64,000 nucleotides of DNA from Pseudomonas tritici (lineage in GTDB: Bacteria; Pseudomonadota; Gammaproteobacteria; Pseudomonadales; Pseudomonadaceae), in the NCBI RefSeq assembly GCF_014268275.3, contig NZ_CP077084.1, forward strand, positions 620,001-684,000. The letters run 5' to 3'. A program made the position numbers and the translations under genes. Numbering within the stretch: the stretch's first letter is position 1; each line of letters opens with the position of its first letter. Under the pieces are notes generated by a model. The model had not been told where the DNA came from and did no database searches. It saw only the letters and a program-made list of their open reading frames with translations. Positions 30,660-41,532 of this stretch are shown here, piece by piece.

Positions 30660-30690
30660 GACCCCCCCGAGGGCTCACCTCGGGGGCGTT
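30660..30690 (+). terminator. possible terminator hairpin after opgH
   Basis: CCCCCCGAGG and CCTCGGGGG form a strong stem with a CTCA-type loop, starting seven bases after the opgH stop. There is no T-run after it, so intrinsic termination is uncertain. Confidence 0.5.
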
Positions 30691-30842
30691 CGAAGCGCTG
30701 CTCCTACAGCGTTTCCAAGCTTTTCCCTCTCTCGTTAACCTCCTGTTATTTCGAAACAAAAGACCCTCGTCCGAGGCGTATTGCCGTGCCCGTGGCTGAG
30801 TTAGCATCGCCCCCCGGATTTGACTCGGCCACTGGGGTATTC

Positions 30843-31643
30843 ATGAGCAAAGGCTATTGTTCGGCGCTGCTGATAGGCGCTGTCGCATTGATTCACATAG
30901 GCCTGGCACAGGCAGGCGCGATTGACGACGCGGTTCGACGCGGTGTGCTGAAAGTCGGCACCACGCCCACTTACATGCCCTTTGAAATGACCGACAAACA
31001 AGGGCGCATCGTCGGTTTTGAAATCGACCTGCTCAAGGTCATGAGCCAAGCCTTGGGGGTTGATCTTGAATTGGTTGCAGTGCCTTACAACGAGTTGGTG
31101 GAGGGGTTGCAGGCGAAAAAATTCGACCTGATCGGCAGCGGTATGACCGTCACCCAGGAACGCAACATTAAGCTGAACTTCAGCGATTCGTTCATCGTGG
31201 TCGGGCAGTCAGTGTTGTTGCATCCACGTCTCATGGGCAAGGTCGCCAGTGTCGAAGACCTGGACGACGCCAGCTACCGAATCGCTACCGCCGAAGGCAC
31301 CACCGGCGAGTCAGCGGCGCGACGGTTTCTGGGGGCGGCCCGGCTCAGCAGTTTTGTAACGCCGGAAGAGGGCGTGCGCCAAGTGGTGCAAGGCAAGGCC
31401 GATGCCTTTATTCATGACGCACCCTACAACCTCCTCGCCTTGAGTCGCCCGGAAAACAGCGCGCTGCTGGCGCTTGAGCAACCCTTCACCTTTGAGCCCC
31501 TGGCATTCGGCTTGAAGAAAGGCGATTTCGATAGCCTCAACTGGATCAACCACTTCCTCAACCAGGTTGCCCAGGATGGGACCTACGATCGCTTGCACGA
31601 CAAGTGGTTTAAGGAAACGGCCTGGATGGCGGAAATCGACTGA
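30843..31643 (+). CDS. amino-acid ABC substrate-binding protein, first of two paralogues
   Basis: 266-residue periplasmic SBP_bac_3 family protein with a signal peptide ending AQAGA. The mature start (LKVGTTPTYMPFEMTD) and GFEIDLLKVM are typical of polar amino-acid binders. SGMTVTQERNIKLNFSDSF includes the ligand-binding Thr and Arg. It is clearly a duplicate of the gene at 31863 but has its own leader and is separated from it by 219 bases. No transporter core lies between, so it probably serves the permease/ATPase downstream or is an independent sensor. Confidence 0.9.
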   Translation: MSKGYCSALLIGAVALIHIGLAQAGAIDDAVRRGVLKVGTTPTYMPFEMTDKQGRIVGFEIDLLKVMSQALGVDLELVAVPYNELVEGLQAKKFDLIGSGMTVTQERNIKLNFSDSFIVVGQSVLLHPRLMGKVASVEDLDDASYRIATAEGTTGESAARRFLGAARLSSFVTPEEGVRQVVQGKADAFIHDAPYNLLALSRPENSALLALEQPFTFEPLAFGLKKGDFDSLNWINHFLNQVAQDGTYDRLHDKWFKETAWMAEID

Positions 31644-31862
31644 AAGTCATAACTCTTTACACATCAATCCGTTACTGCTGCGCTCTGCCCAAGTGTCTAT
31701 GCGTGCACTTTGCCGTAGCGTTGCGGGGTTTTTCCGACATACGCCGATAACAAATAGCCGTGAAACCTTTGTGGCGGGAGGCGAGTGGGTTAGGATCGCA
31801 CCCCGAAATGGTGCAGCCCTTTTGCGCGCCGACCTTACAAGATTCGTTCAGGGGACTTGATG

Positions 31863-32660
31863 ATGAAGAAGTATCTTTCGATGCTGCTGCTTGGCGTCAC
31901 CGCGCTGGTCGCGGCCAACGCGGCCCAGGCCGGCGCAATCGATGATGCGGTCAAGCGCGGTACGCTGAAAGTCGGCATGGACCCGACCTACATGCCGTTC
32001 GAAATGACCGACAAGCGCGGTGAAATCATCGGCTTCGAAGTCGACATCCTCAAGGCCATGGCCAAGTCCATGGGCGTCAAGCTGGAGCTGGTATCCACTG
32101 GCTATGACGGCATCATCCCGGCCTTCCTGACCGGCAAGTTCGACATGATCGGCAGCGGCATGACCCTGACCCAGGAACGCAACCTGCGCCTGAACTTCAG
32201 CGAACCCTTCATCGTGGTCGGCCAGACCCTGCTGATTCGCAAGGAGCTGGAAGGCACCATCAAGTCCTACAAAGACCTGAACGACGAGAAATACCGCCTG
32301 ACCTCCAAGCTGGGTACCACGGGCGAGATGGTCGCCAAGAAGCTGATCTCCAAGGCCAAGTACCACGGCTACGACAACGAGCAGGAAGGCGTGCTGGACG
32401 TGGTCAACGGCAAGGCCGATGCCTTTGTGTATGACGCACCGTACAACGTGGTTGCCGAGAAGAAAGTCGGTAACGGCAAGCTGGTGTTCCTCGAAGAACC
32501 GTTCACTTTCGAACCCCTGGCGTTTGGCCTGAAAAAAGGCGACTACGACAGCATCAACTTCATCAACAACTTCCTGCACCAGATCCGCAACGACGGCACC
32601 TACGATCGTATCCATGACAAGTGGTTCAAGAGCTCCGAGTGGCTCAAGGATATGGAATAA
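31863..32660 (+). CDS. polar amino-acid ABC substrate-binding protein, second paralogue
   Basis: 265-residue periplasmic binding protein, signal peptide ending AAQAGA. Motifs are MDPTYMPFEMTD, GFEVDILKAM and SGMTLTQERNLRLNFSEPF, with FEPLAFGLKKGDY near the end. It precedes the permease and ATPase genes, so it is the likely main receptor of this importer. The start is one of two adjacent ATG codons (31860 or 31863); GGGGA upstream favours the second. The amino acid bound cannot be told from sequence. Confidence 0.93.
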   Translation: MKKYLSMLLLGVTALVAANAAQAGAIDDAVKRGTLKVGMDPTYMPFEMTDKRGEIIGFEVDILKAMAKSMGVKLELVSTGYDGIIPAFLTGKFDMIGSGMTLTQERNLRLNFSEPFIVVGQTLLIRKELEGTIKSYKDLNDEKYRLTSKLGTTGEMVAKKLISKAKYHGYDNEQEGVLDVVNGKADAFVYDAPYNVVAEKKVGNGKLVFLEEPFTFEPLAFGLKKGDYDSINFINNFLHQIRNDGTYDRIHDKWFKSSEWLKDME

Positions 32661-32682
32661 GGTCTCAAGACCGAGTTGCCTG

Positions 32683-32758
32683 CATCGCAGGCAAGCCAGC
32701 TCCCACATTTAACGGTGTTCACAAATCAAAATGTGGGAGCGGGCTTGCCCGCGATGGC
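32683..32758. repeat. two REP repeats facing each other across a spacer
   Basis: A leftward REP (CATCGCAGGCAAGCCAGCTC...) and a rightward REP (ATGTGGGAGCGGGCTTGCCC) meet around the spacer TTAACGGTGTTCACAAATCA. The two halves are of different subclasses. It lies between the second binding-protein gene and the permease gene, so inside the transport operon. Confidence 0.88.
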
Positions 32759-32793
32759 GGCCTGCCAGGCGATACACACCCCCGGAAAGTGAA

Positions 32794-33753
32794 ATGAAAC
32801 AGAAAAAAGCCCAATGGCCCTGGCACCTGCTGACCGTGGTCGTGCTGGTCGGCCTGGCTGGCGCCTTGTACTACGCCACCTCGCTGATGTCCTACGAGTG
32901 GCGTTGGAACCGCGTGCCGCAATACTTCGTCTACCAGGCTGAGACGTCCCAGCGTGCCGCCGACATCTCCACGGTTGTCGAGTTGGTGCGCAAAGGCGAT
33001 GTGGCTGAAGTGACCCTGCGCAGCGACGCGGGTGCCGAGCAAAAGCTGACCGTTGCCGACAACAGCCTGCAAGTGGCGCGTGGCGACGATGTGGCCGAAG
33101 GCGACGTGGTGGGCGTGACTCGGCATTGGGCGTTGGGCCCGTTGATGTGGGGGTTGTGGACCACGCTGTGGCTGTCGGTGGTATCCGGCATCCTCGGGCT
33201 GGCGATCGGGCTGGCGACCGGCTTGTGCCGGCTGTCCAATAACCCGACCCTGCGCGATCTGTCGACGATCTACGTCGAACTGGTGCGCGGCACGCCGCTG
33301 TTGGTGCAAATCTTCATTTTCTATTTCTTTATCGGCACGGTACTCAACCTGTCCCGGGAATTCGCCGGGATCGCCGCGCTGTCGCTGTTCACTGGCGCGT
33401 ATGTGGCGGAAATCGTGCGCGCTGGCGTGCAGTCCATCACCCGTGGCCAAAACGAAGCCGCTCGCTCCCTGGGTCTGAGCGCCAGCCAGTCGATGCGCCA
33501 TGTGGTATTGCCGCAGGCGTTCAAGCGCGTGCTGCCGCCGTTGGCCGGGCAATTTATCAGCCTGGTAAAGGACACTTCCCTGGTGTCGGTGATCGCGATT
33601 ACCGAACTGCTCAAGAGCGGCCGCGAGGTGATCACCACTTCGTTCTCGCCGTTTGAAATCCTGTTCTGCGTCGCAGGCCTGTACCTGCTGATCAACCTGC
33701 CGCTGTCGAAAATCGCCAGTCGGCTTGAGCGGAGGCTCGCGCAAAGTGATTGA
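32794..33753 (+). CDS. amino-acid ABC transporter permease with an extra N-terminal segment
   Basis: 319-residue inner-membrane protein. The BPD_transp_1 permease domain occupies about residues 115-310, with the family entry [35 protein letters not shown] and the coupling loop [30 protein letters not shown]. Before it, after a first hydrophobic helix at residues 8-28, lies an unusual stretch of about 75 polar residues (about 30-105). It is the only permease in the cluster, so a homodimeric pore is expected. It overlaps the ATPase gene by eight bases. Confidence 0.92.
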   Translation: MKQKKAQWPWHLLTVVVLVGLAGALYYATSLMSYEWRWNRVPQYFVYQAETSQRAADISTVVELVRKGDVAEVTLRSDAGAEQKLTVADNSLQVARGDDVAEGDVVGVTRHWALGPLMWGLWTTLWLSVVSGILGLAIGLATGLCRLSNNPTLRDLSTIYVELVRGTPLLVQIFIFYFFIGTVLNLSREFAGIAALSLFTGAYVAEIVRAGVQSITRGQNEAARSLGLSASQSMRHVVLPQAFKRVLPPLAGQFISLVKDTSLVSVIAITELLKSGREVITTSFSPFEILFCVAGLYLLINLPLSKIASRLERRLAQSD

Positions 33754-34480
33754 AGTCCGCGATCTGGTAAAAGTCTTCGACACCCGCGGCCAAGTGGTGC
33801 GCGCGGTGGACCACGTCACCACCCAGGTGGCCAAGGGCGAAGTGCTGGTGGTGATCGGCCCGTCGGGCTCCGGCAAGTCGACCTTCCTGCGTTGCCTTAA
33901 TGGCCTTGAGGAGTTCGACTCCGGCTCGGTCAGCATCGACGGCCTGCAACTGGCTGATCCGAAAACCGACGTCAACGCCTACCGCCGTGAAGTTGGCATG
34001 GTGTTCCAGCACTTCAACCTGTTCCCTCACATGACTGTGCTGGAAAACCTGTGCCTGGCGCAGAAAGTCGTGCGCAAGCGCGGCAAGCAGGAGCGTGAGG
34101 CCAAGGCCCTGGCGCTGCTGGAGAAGGTCGGTATCGCGCAAAAGGCCAATGAATTTCCATCCCGCTTGTCCGGGGGCCAGCAACAGCGGGTCGCGATTGC
34201 CCGAGCCCTGGCGATGGAGCCCAAGGTGATGCTCTTTGATGAGCCCACTTCCGCGCTCGACCCGGAAATGGTCGGCGAGGTGCTGGACGTGATGAAGACC
34301 CTGGCCCTGGAAGGCATGACCATGGTCTGCGTCACCCACGAAATGGGCTTTGCCCGTGAAGTGGCCGACCGCGTGCTGTTTTTCGACCATGGCAAGTTGT
34401 TGGAAGACGCGGCCCCGGCCGAGTTCTTCGCTGCGCCCAAAGACCCTAGGGCCCAGGCGTTCCTGCGCCAAGTCCTCTGA
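33746..34480 (+). CDS. polar amino-acid ABC transporter ATP-binding protein
   Basis: 244-residue cytosolic ATPase of the GlnQ/HisP type. Walker [10 protein letters not shown] is near residue 32, the signature LSGGQQQR near 139, Walker [15 protein letters not shown] near 158, and the H-loop VTHEMGFA follows. GTG start at 33746 with GGAGG ten bases upstream; it overlaps the permease gene. Completes a binding protein-permease-ATPase importer. Confidence 0.94.
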   Translation: MIEVRDLVKVFDTRGQVVRAVDHVTTQVAKGEVLVVIGPSGSGKSTFLRCLNGLEEFDSGSVSIDGLQLADPKTDVNAYRREVGMVFQHFNLFPHMTVLENLCLAQKVVRKRGKQEREAKALALLEKVGIAQKANEFPSRLSGGQQQRVAIARALAMEPKVMLFDEPTSALDPEMVGEVLDVMKTLALEGMTMVCVTHEMGFAREVADRVLFFDHGKLLEDAAPAEFFAAPKDPRAQAFLRQVL

Positions 34481-34496
34481 TGTCGCACGCCACAGG

Positions 34497-36404
34497 TCAG
34501 AGCCGGAACCTGTCGACCAGTGTCTGCAGGTCCAGGCTCAACCGCTTCAACTGAACACTGGCCACCGCCGTTTCCTCGCTGGCGGCCGCGGTTTGCTCCG
34601 ACACGTCCCGCACTTTCATCACGCTGCGATTTATTTCCTCGGCCACGGCACTTTGTTGCTCGGCGGCAGCGGCGATCTGCGGGTTCATTTCCTGGATGAT
34701 CGAGACCGTACGGATAATGGCTGCCAATGCACCGCCTGCATCGCGGCTCAGGTCGACACTGTTGTCGGTCAACGCGCGGCTGCCGTCCATAATGTCTGCC
34801 ACCTGTTGGGTGCCGGTGTGCAGGCCGCAGATCAGGCCCTCGATTTCTTCAGCGGACGCCTGCGTGCGCAAGGCGAGGCTGCGGACTTCATCGGCGACTA
34901 CGGCAAACCCTTCGCCAGCCGTACCCGCACGTGCTGCTTCAATGGCCGCGTTCAGGGCCAGCAGATTGGTCTGCTGAGACACCGACTTGATGACGTCCAG
35001 CACACCTCCGATTTTTTGGCTCTCGCGTTGCAATGCAATCATCGCCTGGCTGGAGCGCGCCATTTCATGGGCCAGATGGCCTATCTGCTCCACCGCCTGC
35101 CCGACCACCTTGTCCCCGGCGGTGGCTTGTTGATCGGCCTCATTGGCCGCCGCCGACGCGTGTTCGGCATGTCGTGCGACTTCTTGGGCGGTGGCGAGCA
35201 TTTCATTCATCGCTGTGGCCATCTGGTCTGTTTCGTCTTTCTGATCATTGATCCCGGCGCGGGTCTGCTCGGTGACGGCTGAGAGCTGCGTGGCGGCGCT
35301 GGCGATCTGCCGGGCGCTGTCGCTAATACTGCTGATCAGGCTGCGCAGGTTGCGGGTCATTTGCCCGATGCTTTGCTGCAATTGGCCCAGTTCGTCGCGC
35401 CGTTCCACCGGGATGTCGTGGCTCAAGTCGCCGTCGGCGACACGGTGGGCGGCGGTGAGGATTTCTCGCAGCGGAACAGCGATCTGCCGGGCGATCCACC
35501 AAGCGGCGAAGGCACCCAGTAACAACGCGGCCGCCGTGACCCCCGCGAGCAATCTGCGGGTTTGCCCAGCCTCACTGTCGCGCTTGGCGGTTTGGCTTTG
35601 GCTCAGCCACTCATTGTGTTCCAGCAACTGGTTGAGTTGTTGTTCAAATCGGTTCTGTACGGTCTCCGTGGTGAGCTGGGCTTCCTTGAGTGTGAGGAGG
35701 CGCGTGCGATAGTTCGCCAGGTCGGTTTTGAGCAGGGCCGAATCCACGGGCAGGCGGGTCACGGCGGCCTGAGCAACGTCCAGGGCGTCGAGGGTGTTGT
35801 TGACGGCGTCGGCGTAGGCTTGCAACGTTTCGGCCGCCCAGGCGGGACTCTGGGCGCGATCCTCGGCCTGCTCCATGACTTGGCGCAGGTTTTCAATCGC
35901 ATCCAGTGCTTGCTGGTCTTGCTGGTCAGGCAGTTCGCTGGCCAGCTGCGCGAGGGTGTCGCTGGCCTGCAGCGCGATCGCGTGGAGCGGGGGGCGGGTG
36001 TTGTTGCGCCGTTCGATCAAGGGCGGCAGTTCGACGAGCGCGGCTTTGAAACTGGCCACCAGGCGTTCCGCTTCCTGGACGCGCCGCAGTTCGGCCGGGT
36101 CCTCCAGGTGGTTTGCCAGATCGCGCAGATGCTGGTCGATGGTTTCAATCTGTTGCGCCATCTTGCTCAGGCTGGCGGTGTCCGTGAGGGTGCGGTACAC
36201 GATACGGTCGGCGCGCATGGCCTCCGCGACAGCCGCCAGTTGGCCCAGTGTCGACAAGTTGCTTGAGCGCAGAAGTACGTCATTCAGGGCCTGCCAGCCG
36301 GTCATGGCGATGACGAGGCTGAGGACCAGCACCTGGCCAAAGCCCAGGGCGAGTTTGAGACGGACGCTGGCGTTGACCAGCAAGCGAGTCAGCCGAGGAA
36401 ACAT
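34497..36404 (-). CDS. methyl-accepting chemotaxis protein
   Basis: 635-residue inner-membrane chemoreceptor. TM1 lies near residues 12-35, a periplasmic all-helical region of about 245 residues follows, then TM2 ([20 protein letters not shown]), HAMP ([20 protein letters not shown]) and a cytoplasmic coiled-coil with the hairpin tip [19 protein letters not shown]. The ligand region length fits the helical bimodular (HBM) class. The start MFPRLTRLL is preferred because GGAGG precedes it. No C-terminal CheR pentapeptide. The ligand is unknown. Downstream of a similar receptor; the two probably arose by duplication. Confidence 0.92.
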   Translation of the reverse strand: MFPRLTRLLVNASVRLKLALGFGQVLVLSLVIAMTGWQALNDVLLRSSNLSTLGQLAAVAEAMRADRIVYRTLTDTASLSKMAQQIETIDQHLRDLANHLEDPAELRRVQEAERLVASFKAALVELPPLIERRNNTRPPLHAIALQASDTLAQLASELPDQQDQQALDAIENLRQVMEQAEDRAQSPAWAAETLQAYADAVNNTLDALDVAQAAVTRLPVDSALLKTDLANYRTRLLTLKEAQLTTETVQNRFEQQLNQLLEHNEWLSQSQTAKRDSEAGQTRRLLAGVTAAALLLGAFAAWWIARQIAVPLREILTAAHRVADGDLSHDIPVERRDELGQLQQSIGQMTRNLRSLISSISDSARQIASAATQLSAVTEQTRAGINDQKDETDQMATAMNEMLATAQEVARHAEHASAAANEADQQATAGDKVVGQAVEQIGHLAHEMARSSQAMIALQRESQKIGGVLDVIKSVSQQTNLLALNAAIEAARAGTAGEGFAVVADEVRSLALRTQASAEEIEGLICGLHTGTQQVADIMDGSRALTDNSVDLSRDAGGALAAIIRTVSIIQEMNPQIAAAAEQQSAVAEEINRSVMKVRDVSEQTAAASEETAVASVQLKRLSLDLQTLVDRFRL

Positions 36405-36532
36405 GGTGAACCTCCAAATCTGAAAAAGCGCGTAGACCAACGCTAAATCGATTCGGGGTGATGGCGGGCTGATAACTGCGTAGGAAGTTTCACAAGTTGC
36501 GGCGGCCTCGACTGGCCGCCGCGTAGGACCGA

Positions 36533-38449
36533 TCAGATACGGAAACGTCCGACCAGCGTCTGCAAGTAGATGCCCAGGCGTGCCAGTTCAGCACTGGACG
36601 CGGCGGTTTCTTCACTGGCCGAAGAGGTTTGTTCCGACACATCGCGCACGTTCAGTACGCTGCGATTGATCTCTTCAGCCACGGCGCTTTGTTGCTCGGC
36701 GGCGGTGGCGATCTGCGAGTTCATTGCCTGGATGGTCGAGACCGTGCGGGTGATGTTCGCCAAGGCGCTGCCGGCACGGCGGGTCAGTTCAACGCTGCTG
36801 TCGGTCAGGCCACGGCTGTTATCCATGATGGTCGCCACCTGTTGGGTACCGTTTTGCAGGCCGACAATCAGCTCTTCGATCTCTTCGGTGGACTTCTGCG
36901 TACGTTGGGCCAGGCTGCGCACTTCATCGGCCACCACCGCAAAGCCACGCCCGGCTTCACCGGCGCGCGCGGCTTCAATCGCGGCGTTGAGGGCCAGCAG
37001 GTTGGTTTGCTGGGCCACCGACTTGATCACGTCGAGCACGCTGCCGATCTTGTCGCTTTCGCGCTTCAGGTCGCCCATGGCGACGGTGGAGTTGCCGACT
37101 TCCGTGGCCAGGCGTTCGATCTGAGCGATGGCTTCGCCGACCACTTTGTCGCCTTCACGGGCTTGCTGGTCTGCGGCCACGGCGGCTTCGGAGGCTTCCT
37201 CGGCGTTGCGCGCCACTTCCTGCACGGTGGCGGCCATTTCGTTCATGGCAGTGGCGACCTGGTCGGTCTCGACCTTCTGGCTGTTGACCCCGGCGCTGGT
37301 TTGCTCAGTCACGGCGGACAGCTGTTCGGCGGCGCTGGCAATTTGGGTGACGCCGTCGCTGATACCACCAATCAGTTCACGCAGGCCGACCGTCATGCTT
37401 TGCATGGCCCGTTGCAGTTGGCCCAGTTCGTCCTGGCGCAGGGAGATCAGGTTGTGGCTCAGGTCGCCCGAGGCCACGCGCTCGGCCACCTGGAGAGTCT
37501 GGTTCAGCGGGATGATGATCTGGCGGGTGATGGCCCACGCGGCGACCAGGCCGAAGATCAGCGCGAGTGTGGTGGCCAATAGCAACAGTTGTTTGGCGTG
37601 TGCGGCATCGGTATCGCGCACGACCGTTTGCGAGGCAGTCAGTTTGTTACTGCGGTCCAGCAGTATATCGCCTTGGCTGGCCATGATTTTCAAGGCGCCG
37701 GCGCTGGCGACCTGAGAGTCACGGTATTGGCTCACCGCGGCGCGGTAGGCTTGCAGCGATACGCTGGCCTGTTGCAGGTTGTTTGTATATTGCTCGGGTA
37801 GCTGGCCATTGAGGGTGGTGATTTTCTTCAAGGCGTTGTCGATGGCGTCCAGCGCTGGCTGCTCGGCCTCGACCTTGCCGCTGTAGGTGTAGCCACGCAC
37901 CTGGAAGCGGGCTTGCTGGATCAACTTGCTCAAATCGACAAGGCTGTTGAACAGGCTGACGCTGTCACCTTGCAGCAGGGCTTTTTCAACCTCACCCACC
38001 TTGGCCACTGCGTTGTCGGCCGTATCGCCCAATTTGCTACGGGCGTTTTCCCGGTTGGCACCGGCCTGCACCATGGCGTCGAATGCGCGCTTGTACTGGT
38101 CGACCGCCGCGAGTTGATCATCGATCAAGGCAATGTCAGCGGGCTGCTCAATGAGTGCCCGTGCGGTTTTCAGACCGCTTTCCAGTTGGCCGAGAAAACC
38201 ATTGACCGCCGTCGGACCCTGCTCGCCACGGCGCATTTCAAAATCCAGGCGGGCTATGCGCAAGTCCTTGCTCAGGTCGTTGAGGCTGGCGATGTACCCC
38301 AGTTTGTCACCGCGACTGATCACGCCGGAGAGCCCGGTCCAGCCGGTGAGCGTGATCATCAGCGTCAGCAGCAATACCAGCCCGAAGCCCACGCCCAGCT
38401 TGGTTTTGACACTGACATTCCCCAGCTTTTCGGCTAACCATCGATACAT
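36533..38449 (-). CDS. methyl-accepting chemotaxis protein, HBM type
   Basis: 638-residue chemoreceptor: TM1 near residues 15-37, periplasmic helical domain of about 250 residues with two four-helix modules by length (HBM-like, as in McpS of P. putida), TM2 ([18 protein letters not shown]), HAMP ([24 protein letters not shown]) and the signalling tip [30 protein letters not shown] lies upstream of the ATG. HBM receptors of known ligand bind TCA-cycle acids, purines or histamine; which of these applies here is unknown. Confidence 0.92.
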   Translation of the reverse strand: MYRWLAEKLGNVSVKTKLGVGFGLVLLLTLMITLTGWTGLSGVISRGDKLGYIASLNDLSKDLRIARLDFEMRRGEQGPTAVNGFLGQLESGLKTARALIEQPADIALIDDQLAAVDQYKRAFDAMVQAGANRENARSKLGDTADNAVAKVGEVEKALLQGDSVSLFNSLVDLSKLIQQARFQVRGYTYSGKVEAEQPALDAIDNALKKITTLNGQLPEQYTNNLQQASVSLQAYRAAVSQYRDSQVASAGALKIMASQGDILLDRSNKLTASQTVVRDTDAAHAKQLLLLATTLALIFGLVAAWAITRQIIIPLNQTLQVAERVASGDLSHNLISLRQDELGQLQRAMQSMTVGLRELIGGISDGVTQIASAAEQLSAVTEQTSAGVNSQKVETDQVATAMNEMAATVQEVARNAEEASEAAVAADQQAREGDKVVGEAIAQIERLATEVGNSTVAMGDLKRESDKIGSVLDVIKSVAQQTNLLALNAAIEAARAGEAGRGFAVVADEVRSLAQRTQKSTEEIEELIVGLQNGTQQVATIMDNSRGLTDSSVELTRRAGSALANITRTVSTIQAMNSQIATAAEQQSAVAEEINRSVLNVRDVSEQTSSASEETAASSAELARLGIYLQTLVGRFRI

Positions 38450-38532
38450 GCTGCAAACTCCCCTGGAACAAGGCTTGGACTTATTCGAAGGCTATCGGCT
38501 GTCGGGGAGATATCTGTAGGAAATGAGGATTT

Positions 38533-38549
38533 TGTAGTGAGCGGGCTTG
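38533..38549. repeat. solitary REP half of the TAGTGAGCGGGCTTG family
   Basis: TGTAGTGAGCGGGCTTG matches the end of the 133-bp inverted repeat at 18916-19048 and has no partner here. It lies immediately beyond the 3' end of rsmE, in the gap that separates rsmE from the chemoreceptor gene. Confidence 0.75.
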
Positions 38550-38552
38550 GTG

Positions 38553-39260
38553 TTAGAAGAGGCGAGCGAGCAAGGCTGTGACGGCGGTTTCGACGCGCAG
38601 GATGCGCGCGCCGAGTTGCACGGGCTGCATGCCGGCCTTGGCCAGCAAGTCCACTTCGTAGGGGATCCAACCGCCTTCCGGGCCAATCGCCAGGGTCACC
38701 GGCTCAGCCAGCCCACGCGGGCAGGCCGGGTAATCGCCGGGGTGGCCGATCAGGCCCAGGGTGCCTTCGGTCATGGCCGGCAGGCGGTCTTCGACGAACG
38801 GTTTGAAGCGCTTTTCGATCACGATCTCGGGCAGCACCGTGTCCCGCGCCTGTTCCAGGCCCAGGATCAGTTGCTCGCGAATCGCCTCGGGCTCCAGGAA
38901 TGGGGTTTGCCAGAAGCTCTTTTCGACCCGGTAGCTGTTGACCAACACCACCTTGGGCACGCCCATGGCGGCCACGGTCTGCAGCACCCGGCGCAGCATT
39001 TTCGGGCGCGGCAGGGCCAGCAACAGGGTCAGCGGCAGTTTGGCCGGTGGCGGCTGGTCGACGCTCACTTGCAGCTCGGCTTCACCGGCGTCCAGGCGCA
39101 GCAACTGCGCATTGCCCATCAGTCCGCCGATACGGCCGACGCGCAGGCTGTCGCCGACGGCGGCGCGGTGGACTTCCTGCATATGCACCAGGCGTCGATC
39201 GCGCAGCACCACGCGGTCAGCCGTAATAAAATCGGCCTCTTCCAGCAGCAGCAGGTTCAC
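38553..39260 (-). CDS. rsmE: 16S rRNA (uracil-1498-N3)-methyltransferase
   Basis: SPOUT-family methyltransferase acting on U1498 of 16S rRNA. 235 residues with the knot motifs LAIGPEGGW near residue 190 and [12 protein letters not shown] near 215. The GTG start overlaps the tatC stop (GTGA), so it is the last gene of the ubi-his-tat series. Confidence 0.95.
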   Translation of the reverse strand: MNLLLLEEADFITADRVVLRDRRLVHMQEVHRAAVGDSLRVGRIGGLMGNAQLLRLDAGEAELQVSVDQPPPAKLPLTLLLALPRPKMLRRVLQTVAAMGVPKVVLVNSYRVEKSFWQTPFLEPEAIREQLILGLEQARDTVLPEIVIEKRFKPFVEDRLPAMTEGTLGLIGHPGDYPACPRGLAEPVTLAIGPEGGWIPYEVDLLAKAGMQPVQLGARILRVETAVTALLARLF

Positions 39261-40048
39261 GGCTGGGTCGCTGGCGGCTGGTCGTCGTCGGCGGGTTGAT
39301 CATCCGGGTGTTCGCCGCGCTTGCTGATCAAGCCGCTGAACAGGATGCCAATTTCGAACAGCATCCACATCGGCACGGCCAGCAGGGTCTGGGAGAAGAT
39401 ATCCGGCGGCGTGAGGATCATGCCGACCACGAAGCAGCCGATGATCACGTAGGGGCGGATCTTCTTCAGGTACGCCACGTTGACCACGCCGATCCACACC
39501 AGCAGCACCACGGCCACCGGGATTTCGAAGGCCACGCCAAAGGCGAAGAACAACGTCATCACGAAGTCGAGGTAGCTGGTGATGTCGGTCATCATCTCCA
39601 CGCCGGCCGGGGTGGCAGCGGCGAAGAACTTGAAGATCAGCGGGAACACCAGGAAGTAGGCGAACGCCATGCCGGTGTAGAACAGCAGGATGCTCGACAC
39701 CAGCAACGGCACCGCGATGCGCTTCTCATGCTTGTAAAGGCCCGGCGCTATAAAGCCCCAGATCTGGTGCAGGATCACCGGGATCGCCAGGAACAGCGAC
39801 ACCATCATGGTCAGCTTCAACGGCGTGAGGAATGGCGACGACACATCGGTGGCGATCATCGTCGCGCCGGCCGGCAGGTACTGGCGCAGTGGCGTCGAGA
39901 CAAAGGTGTAGATCTGCTGGGTAAAGGCGAACAACCCGGCAAATATGATGAAGATGGCCGCTACGCAACGCAGCAGGCGGGTACGCAGCTCAGTGAGGTG
40001 CGAGACCAGCGGCATATGCTGGTCGTTTTCCGGTTTATCAGCGCTCAT
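39257..40048 (-). CDS. tatC: Sec-independent (Tat) translocase subunit TatC
   Basis: Inner-membrane receptor for twin-arginine signal peptides, 263 residues with six predicted helices. The N-terminal [12 protein letters not shown] and [34 protein letters not shown] segments are diagnostic. The ATG overlaps the tatB stop by four bases. The tail (after residue 240) is acidic and rich in Asp/Gln. Confidence 0.96.
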   Translation of the reverse strand: MSADKPENDQHMPLVSHLTELRTRLLRCVAAIFIIFAGLFAFTQQIYTFVSTPLRQYLPAGATMIATDVSSPFLTPLKLTMMVSLFLAIPVILHQIWGFIAPGLYKHEKRIAVPLLVSSILLFYTGMAFAYFLVFPLIFKFFAAATPAGVEMMTDITSYLDFVMTLFFAFGVAFEIPVAVVLLVWIGVVNVAYLKKIRPYVIIGCFVVGMILTPPDIFSQTLLAVPMWMLFEIGILFSGLISKRGEHPDDQPADDDQPPATQP

Positions 40049-40449
40049 GGGGCTCGCGGCGGCAATGTAGGGTCATGGGGCGCGGGCGACGCAACGGGCG
40101 TCGGCGCAGGCTCGGTTGGCGCGGTCGTTGCCACGGGGGCGGTTTCAGCGGCGGGCGCGATGCTGTGTTCGGCCACAGGCTGCGCCGGTTTGGCGGGCTC
40201 CTGCACGGGCGACAGAATCTTCCGCGCCTCCTGTTCCAACGACAGAATGTGCTCGTTGTGCAGTTGCCGACGAATCTCGTCCGCGCCGATTTCCCGTTCA
40301 ACTTCCTGTTTGATGGCGTTGAAACTGCGTTTCAGGCGCCCGATCCACAGGCCGGCCGTGCGCGCTGCTCCGGGCAGGCGTTCCGGCCCCAATACCAGCA
40401 AGGCCACGAGGCCGACGAGCAGCAGTTCAGAGAAGCTGATACCAAACAT
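40045..40449 (-). CDS. tatB: Tat translocase subunit TatB
   Basis: 134 residues: N-terminal helix [20 protein letters not shown] with the Glu of the FSELLL motif, a GPERLP hinge, an amphipathic helix, then a Pro/Ala-rich tail. Matches TatB, which works with TatC in substrate recognition. It lies 10 bases after tatA and overlaps tatC. Confidence 0.95.
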   Translation of the reverse strand: MFGISFSELLLVGLVALLVLGPERLPGAARTAGLWIGRLKRSFNAIKQEVEREIGADEIRRQLHNEHILSLEQEARKILSPVQEPAKPAQPVAEHSIAPAAETAPVATTAPTEPAPTPVASPAPHDPTLPPRAP

Positions 40450-40459
40450 TAGTCAGTGC

Positions 40460-40738
40460 TCACGAGTCTTTGCGGGTCGGCTCTTCGACTTTCTCAGCCT
40501 GCACGTCGAAGGTACGACGCTCGGTGATCGGCTGGGTGGCCTGCGGGTGCACAGGCTGGGCCGGTGGTACCGGGTTGGCGACCGGGTCTGCCGGTTTTTC
40601 ATCATCGTTCATGGCTTTGCGAAAGCCCTTGATCGACTCGCCCACGTCGGTGCCGAGGTTTTTGAGTTTCTTGGTGCCGAACACCAGTACCACGACCACC
40701 AGAATGACGATCCAGTGTTTCCAGTCAAAAATGCCCAT
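40460..40738 (-). CDS. tatA: Tat translocase subunit TatA
   Basis: 92 residues: short membrane helix ([14 protein letters not shown]), the [10 protein letters not shown] hinge, and an amphipathic helix, followed by a variable polar tail. TatA forms the translocation ring. Located 25 bases after hisE, first of tatABC. Confidence 0.95.
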   Translation of the reverse strand: MGIFDWKHWIVILVVVVLVFGTKKLKNLGTDVGESIKGFRKAMNDDEKPADPVANPVPPAQPVHPQATQPITERRTFDVQAEKVEEPTRKDS

Positions 40739-40763
40739 GCTGCAAATCCTCAGTCAACGTTAT

Positions 40764-41096
40764 TCAAGTGGACGGACGCGAAGCCTTTTCGGCATGCCCG
40801 GACAAGCCAAAGCGACGGTCCAGTTCATCCAGTACAGCCTGCGGATGCTGGCCCAGTTGGGCGAGCATGACCAGGCTGTGGAACCAAAGGTCGGCGGTTT
40901 CGTAGATCACATCGCTGCAGTCGCCGCTGATTTGCGCGTCTTTGGCCGCGATAATGGTCTCGACGGATTCTTCGCCGAGTTTTTCCAGAATCTTGTTCAG
41001 GCCCTTGTGATACAGGCTGGCGACGTAGGAGCTGTCGGCGTCCGCACCTTTGCGGTCCTCCAGCACCTGGGCCACACGGTTCAGGGTATCGCTCAT
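40764..41096 (-). CDS. hisE: phosphoribosyl-ATP pyrophosphatase
   Basis: Second step of histidine biosynthesis, PRATP to PRAMP. 110 residues of the MazG-like fold; [12 protein letters not shown] near residue 40 and [13 protein letters not shown] carry the metal-binding acids. The start at [10 protein letters not shown] is used; the frame stays open much further upstream, but that part overlaps hisI. It lies two bases after hisI. Confidence 0.95.
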   Translation of the reverse strand: MSDTLNRVAQVLEDRKGADADSSYVASLYHKGLNKILEKLGEESVETIIAAKDAQISGDCSDVIYETADLWFHSLVMLAQLGQHPQAVLDELDRRFGLSGHAEKASRPST

Positions 41097-41098
41097 GT

Positions 41099-41491
41099 CT
41101 AGTGTCCTGCCGGGTAGATGGCGTGCGGGTCTTTGAGTACCGGCTCGACGATCTTCCATTCGCCATTCTCGAACACGCGATAGAAGCAGCTGTGACGGCC
41201 GGTATGGCAAGCGATGCCGCCGATCTGCTCGACCTTGAGGATCACCACGTCGGCGTCGCAGTCCAGGCGTAGCTCGTGCAAGGTTTGCACGTGCCCGGAC
41301 TCTTCGCCCTTGCGCCACAGTTTGCCACGCGAGCGTGACCAGTAGATGGCGCGCTGCTCAGCGGCAGTGAGGCTCAGGGCCTCGCGGTTCATCCAGGCCA
41401 TCATCAGCACGCGCCCGGTCTTGTAGTCCTGGGCAATGGCCGGCACCAGGCCGTCACTGTCCCACTTGATCTCGTCCAGCCAGTCTTTCAT
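41099..41491 (-). CDS. hisI: phosphoribosyl-AMP cyclohydrolase
   Basis: Third step of histidine biosynthesis. 130 residues; zinc and magnesium ligands are in the DCDADVV segment and [11 protein letters not shown]. hisI and hisE are separate genes here, unlike the fused HisIE of enterobacteria. GGAG lies upstream of the ATG at [10 protein letters not shown]. Confidence 0.95.
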   Translation of the reverse strand: MKDWLDEIKWDSDGLVPAIAQDYKTGRVLMMAWMNREALSLTAAEQRAIYWSRSRGKLWRKGEESGHVQTLHELRLDCDADVVILKVEQIGGIACHTGRHSCFYRVFENGEWKIVEPVLKDPHAIYPAGH

Positions 41492-41532
41492 GTTCGGCTC
41501 CGGCAATTTGCGACAGTGTATAACCGGATTGG

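Noticed and set aside
31798..31814. GCACC-N7-GGTGC as an NtrC site before the second amino-acid binding protein
   Set aside because: The NtrC consensus has five bases between these half-sites, not seven, and no sigma-54 element with correct spacing lies downstream.
41097..41318. Longer HisE with 74 extra N-terminal residues
   Set aside because: The extension overlaps hisI in another frame, is Arg-rich, and the ATG at 41096 gives the usual 110-residue length.
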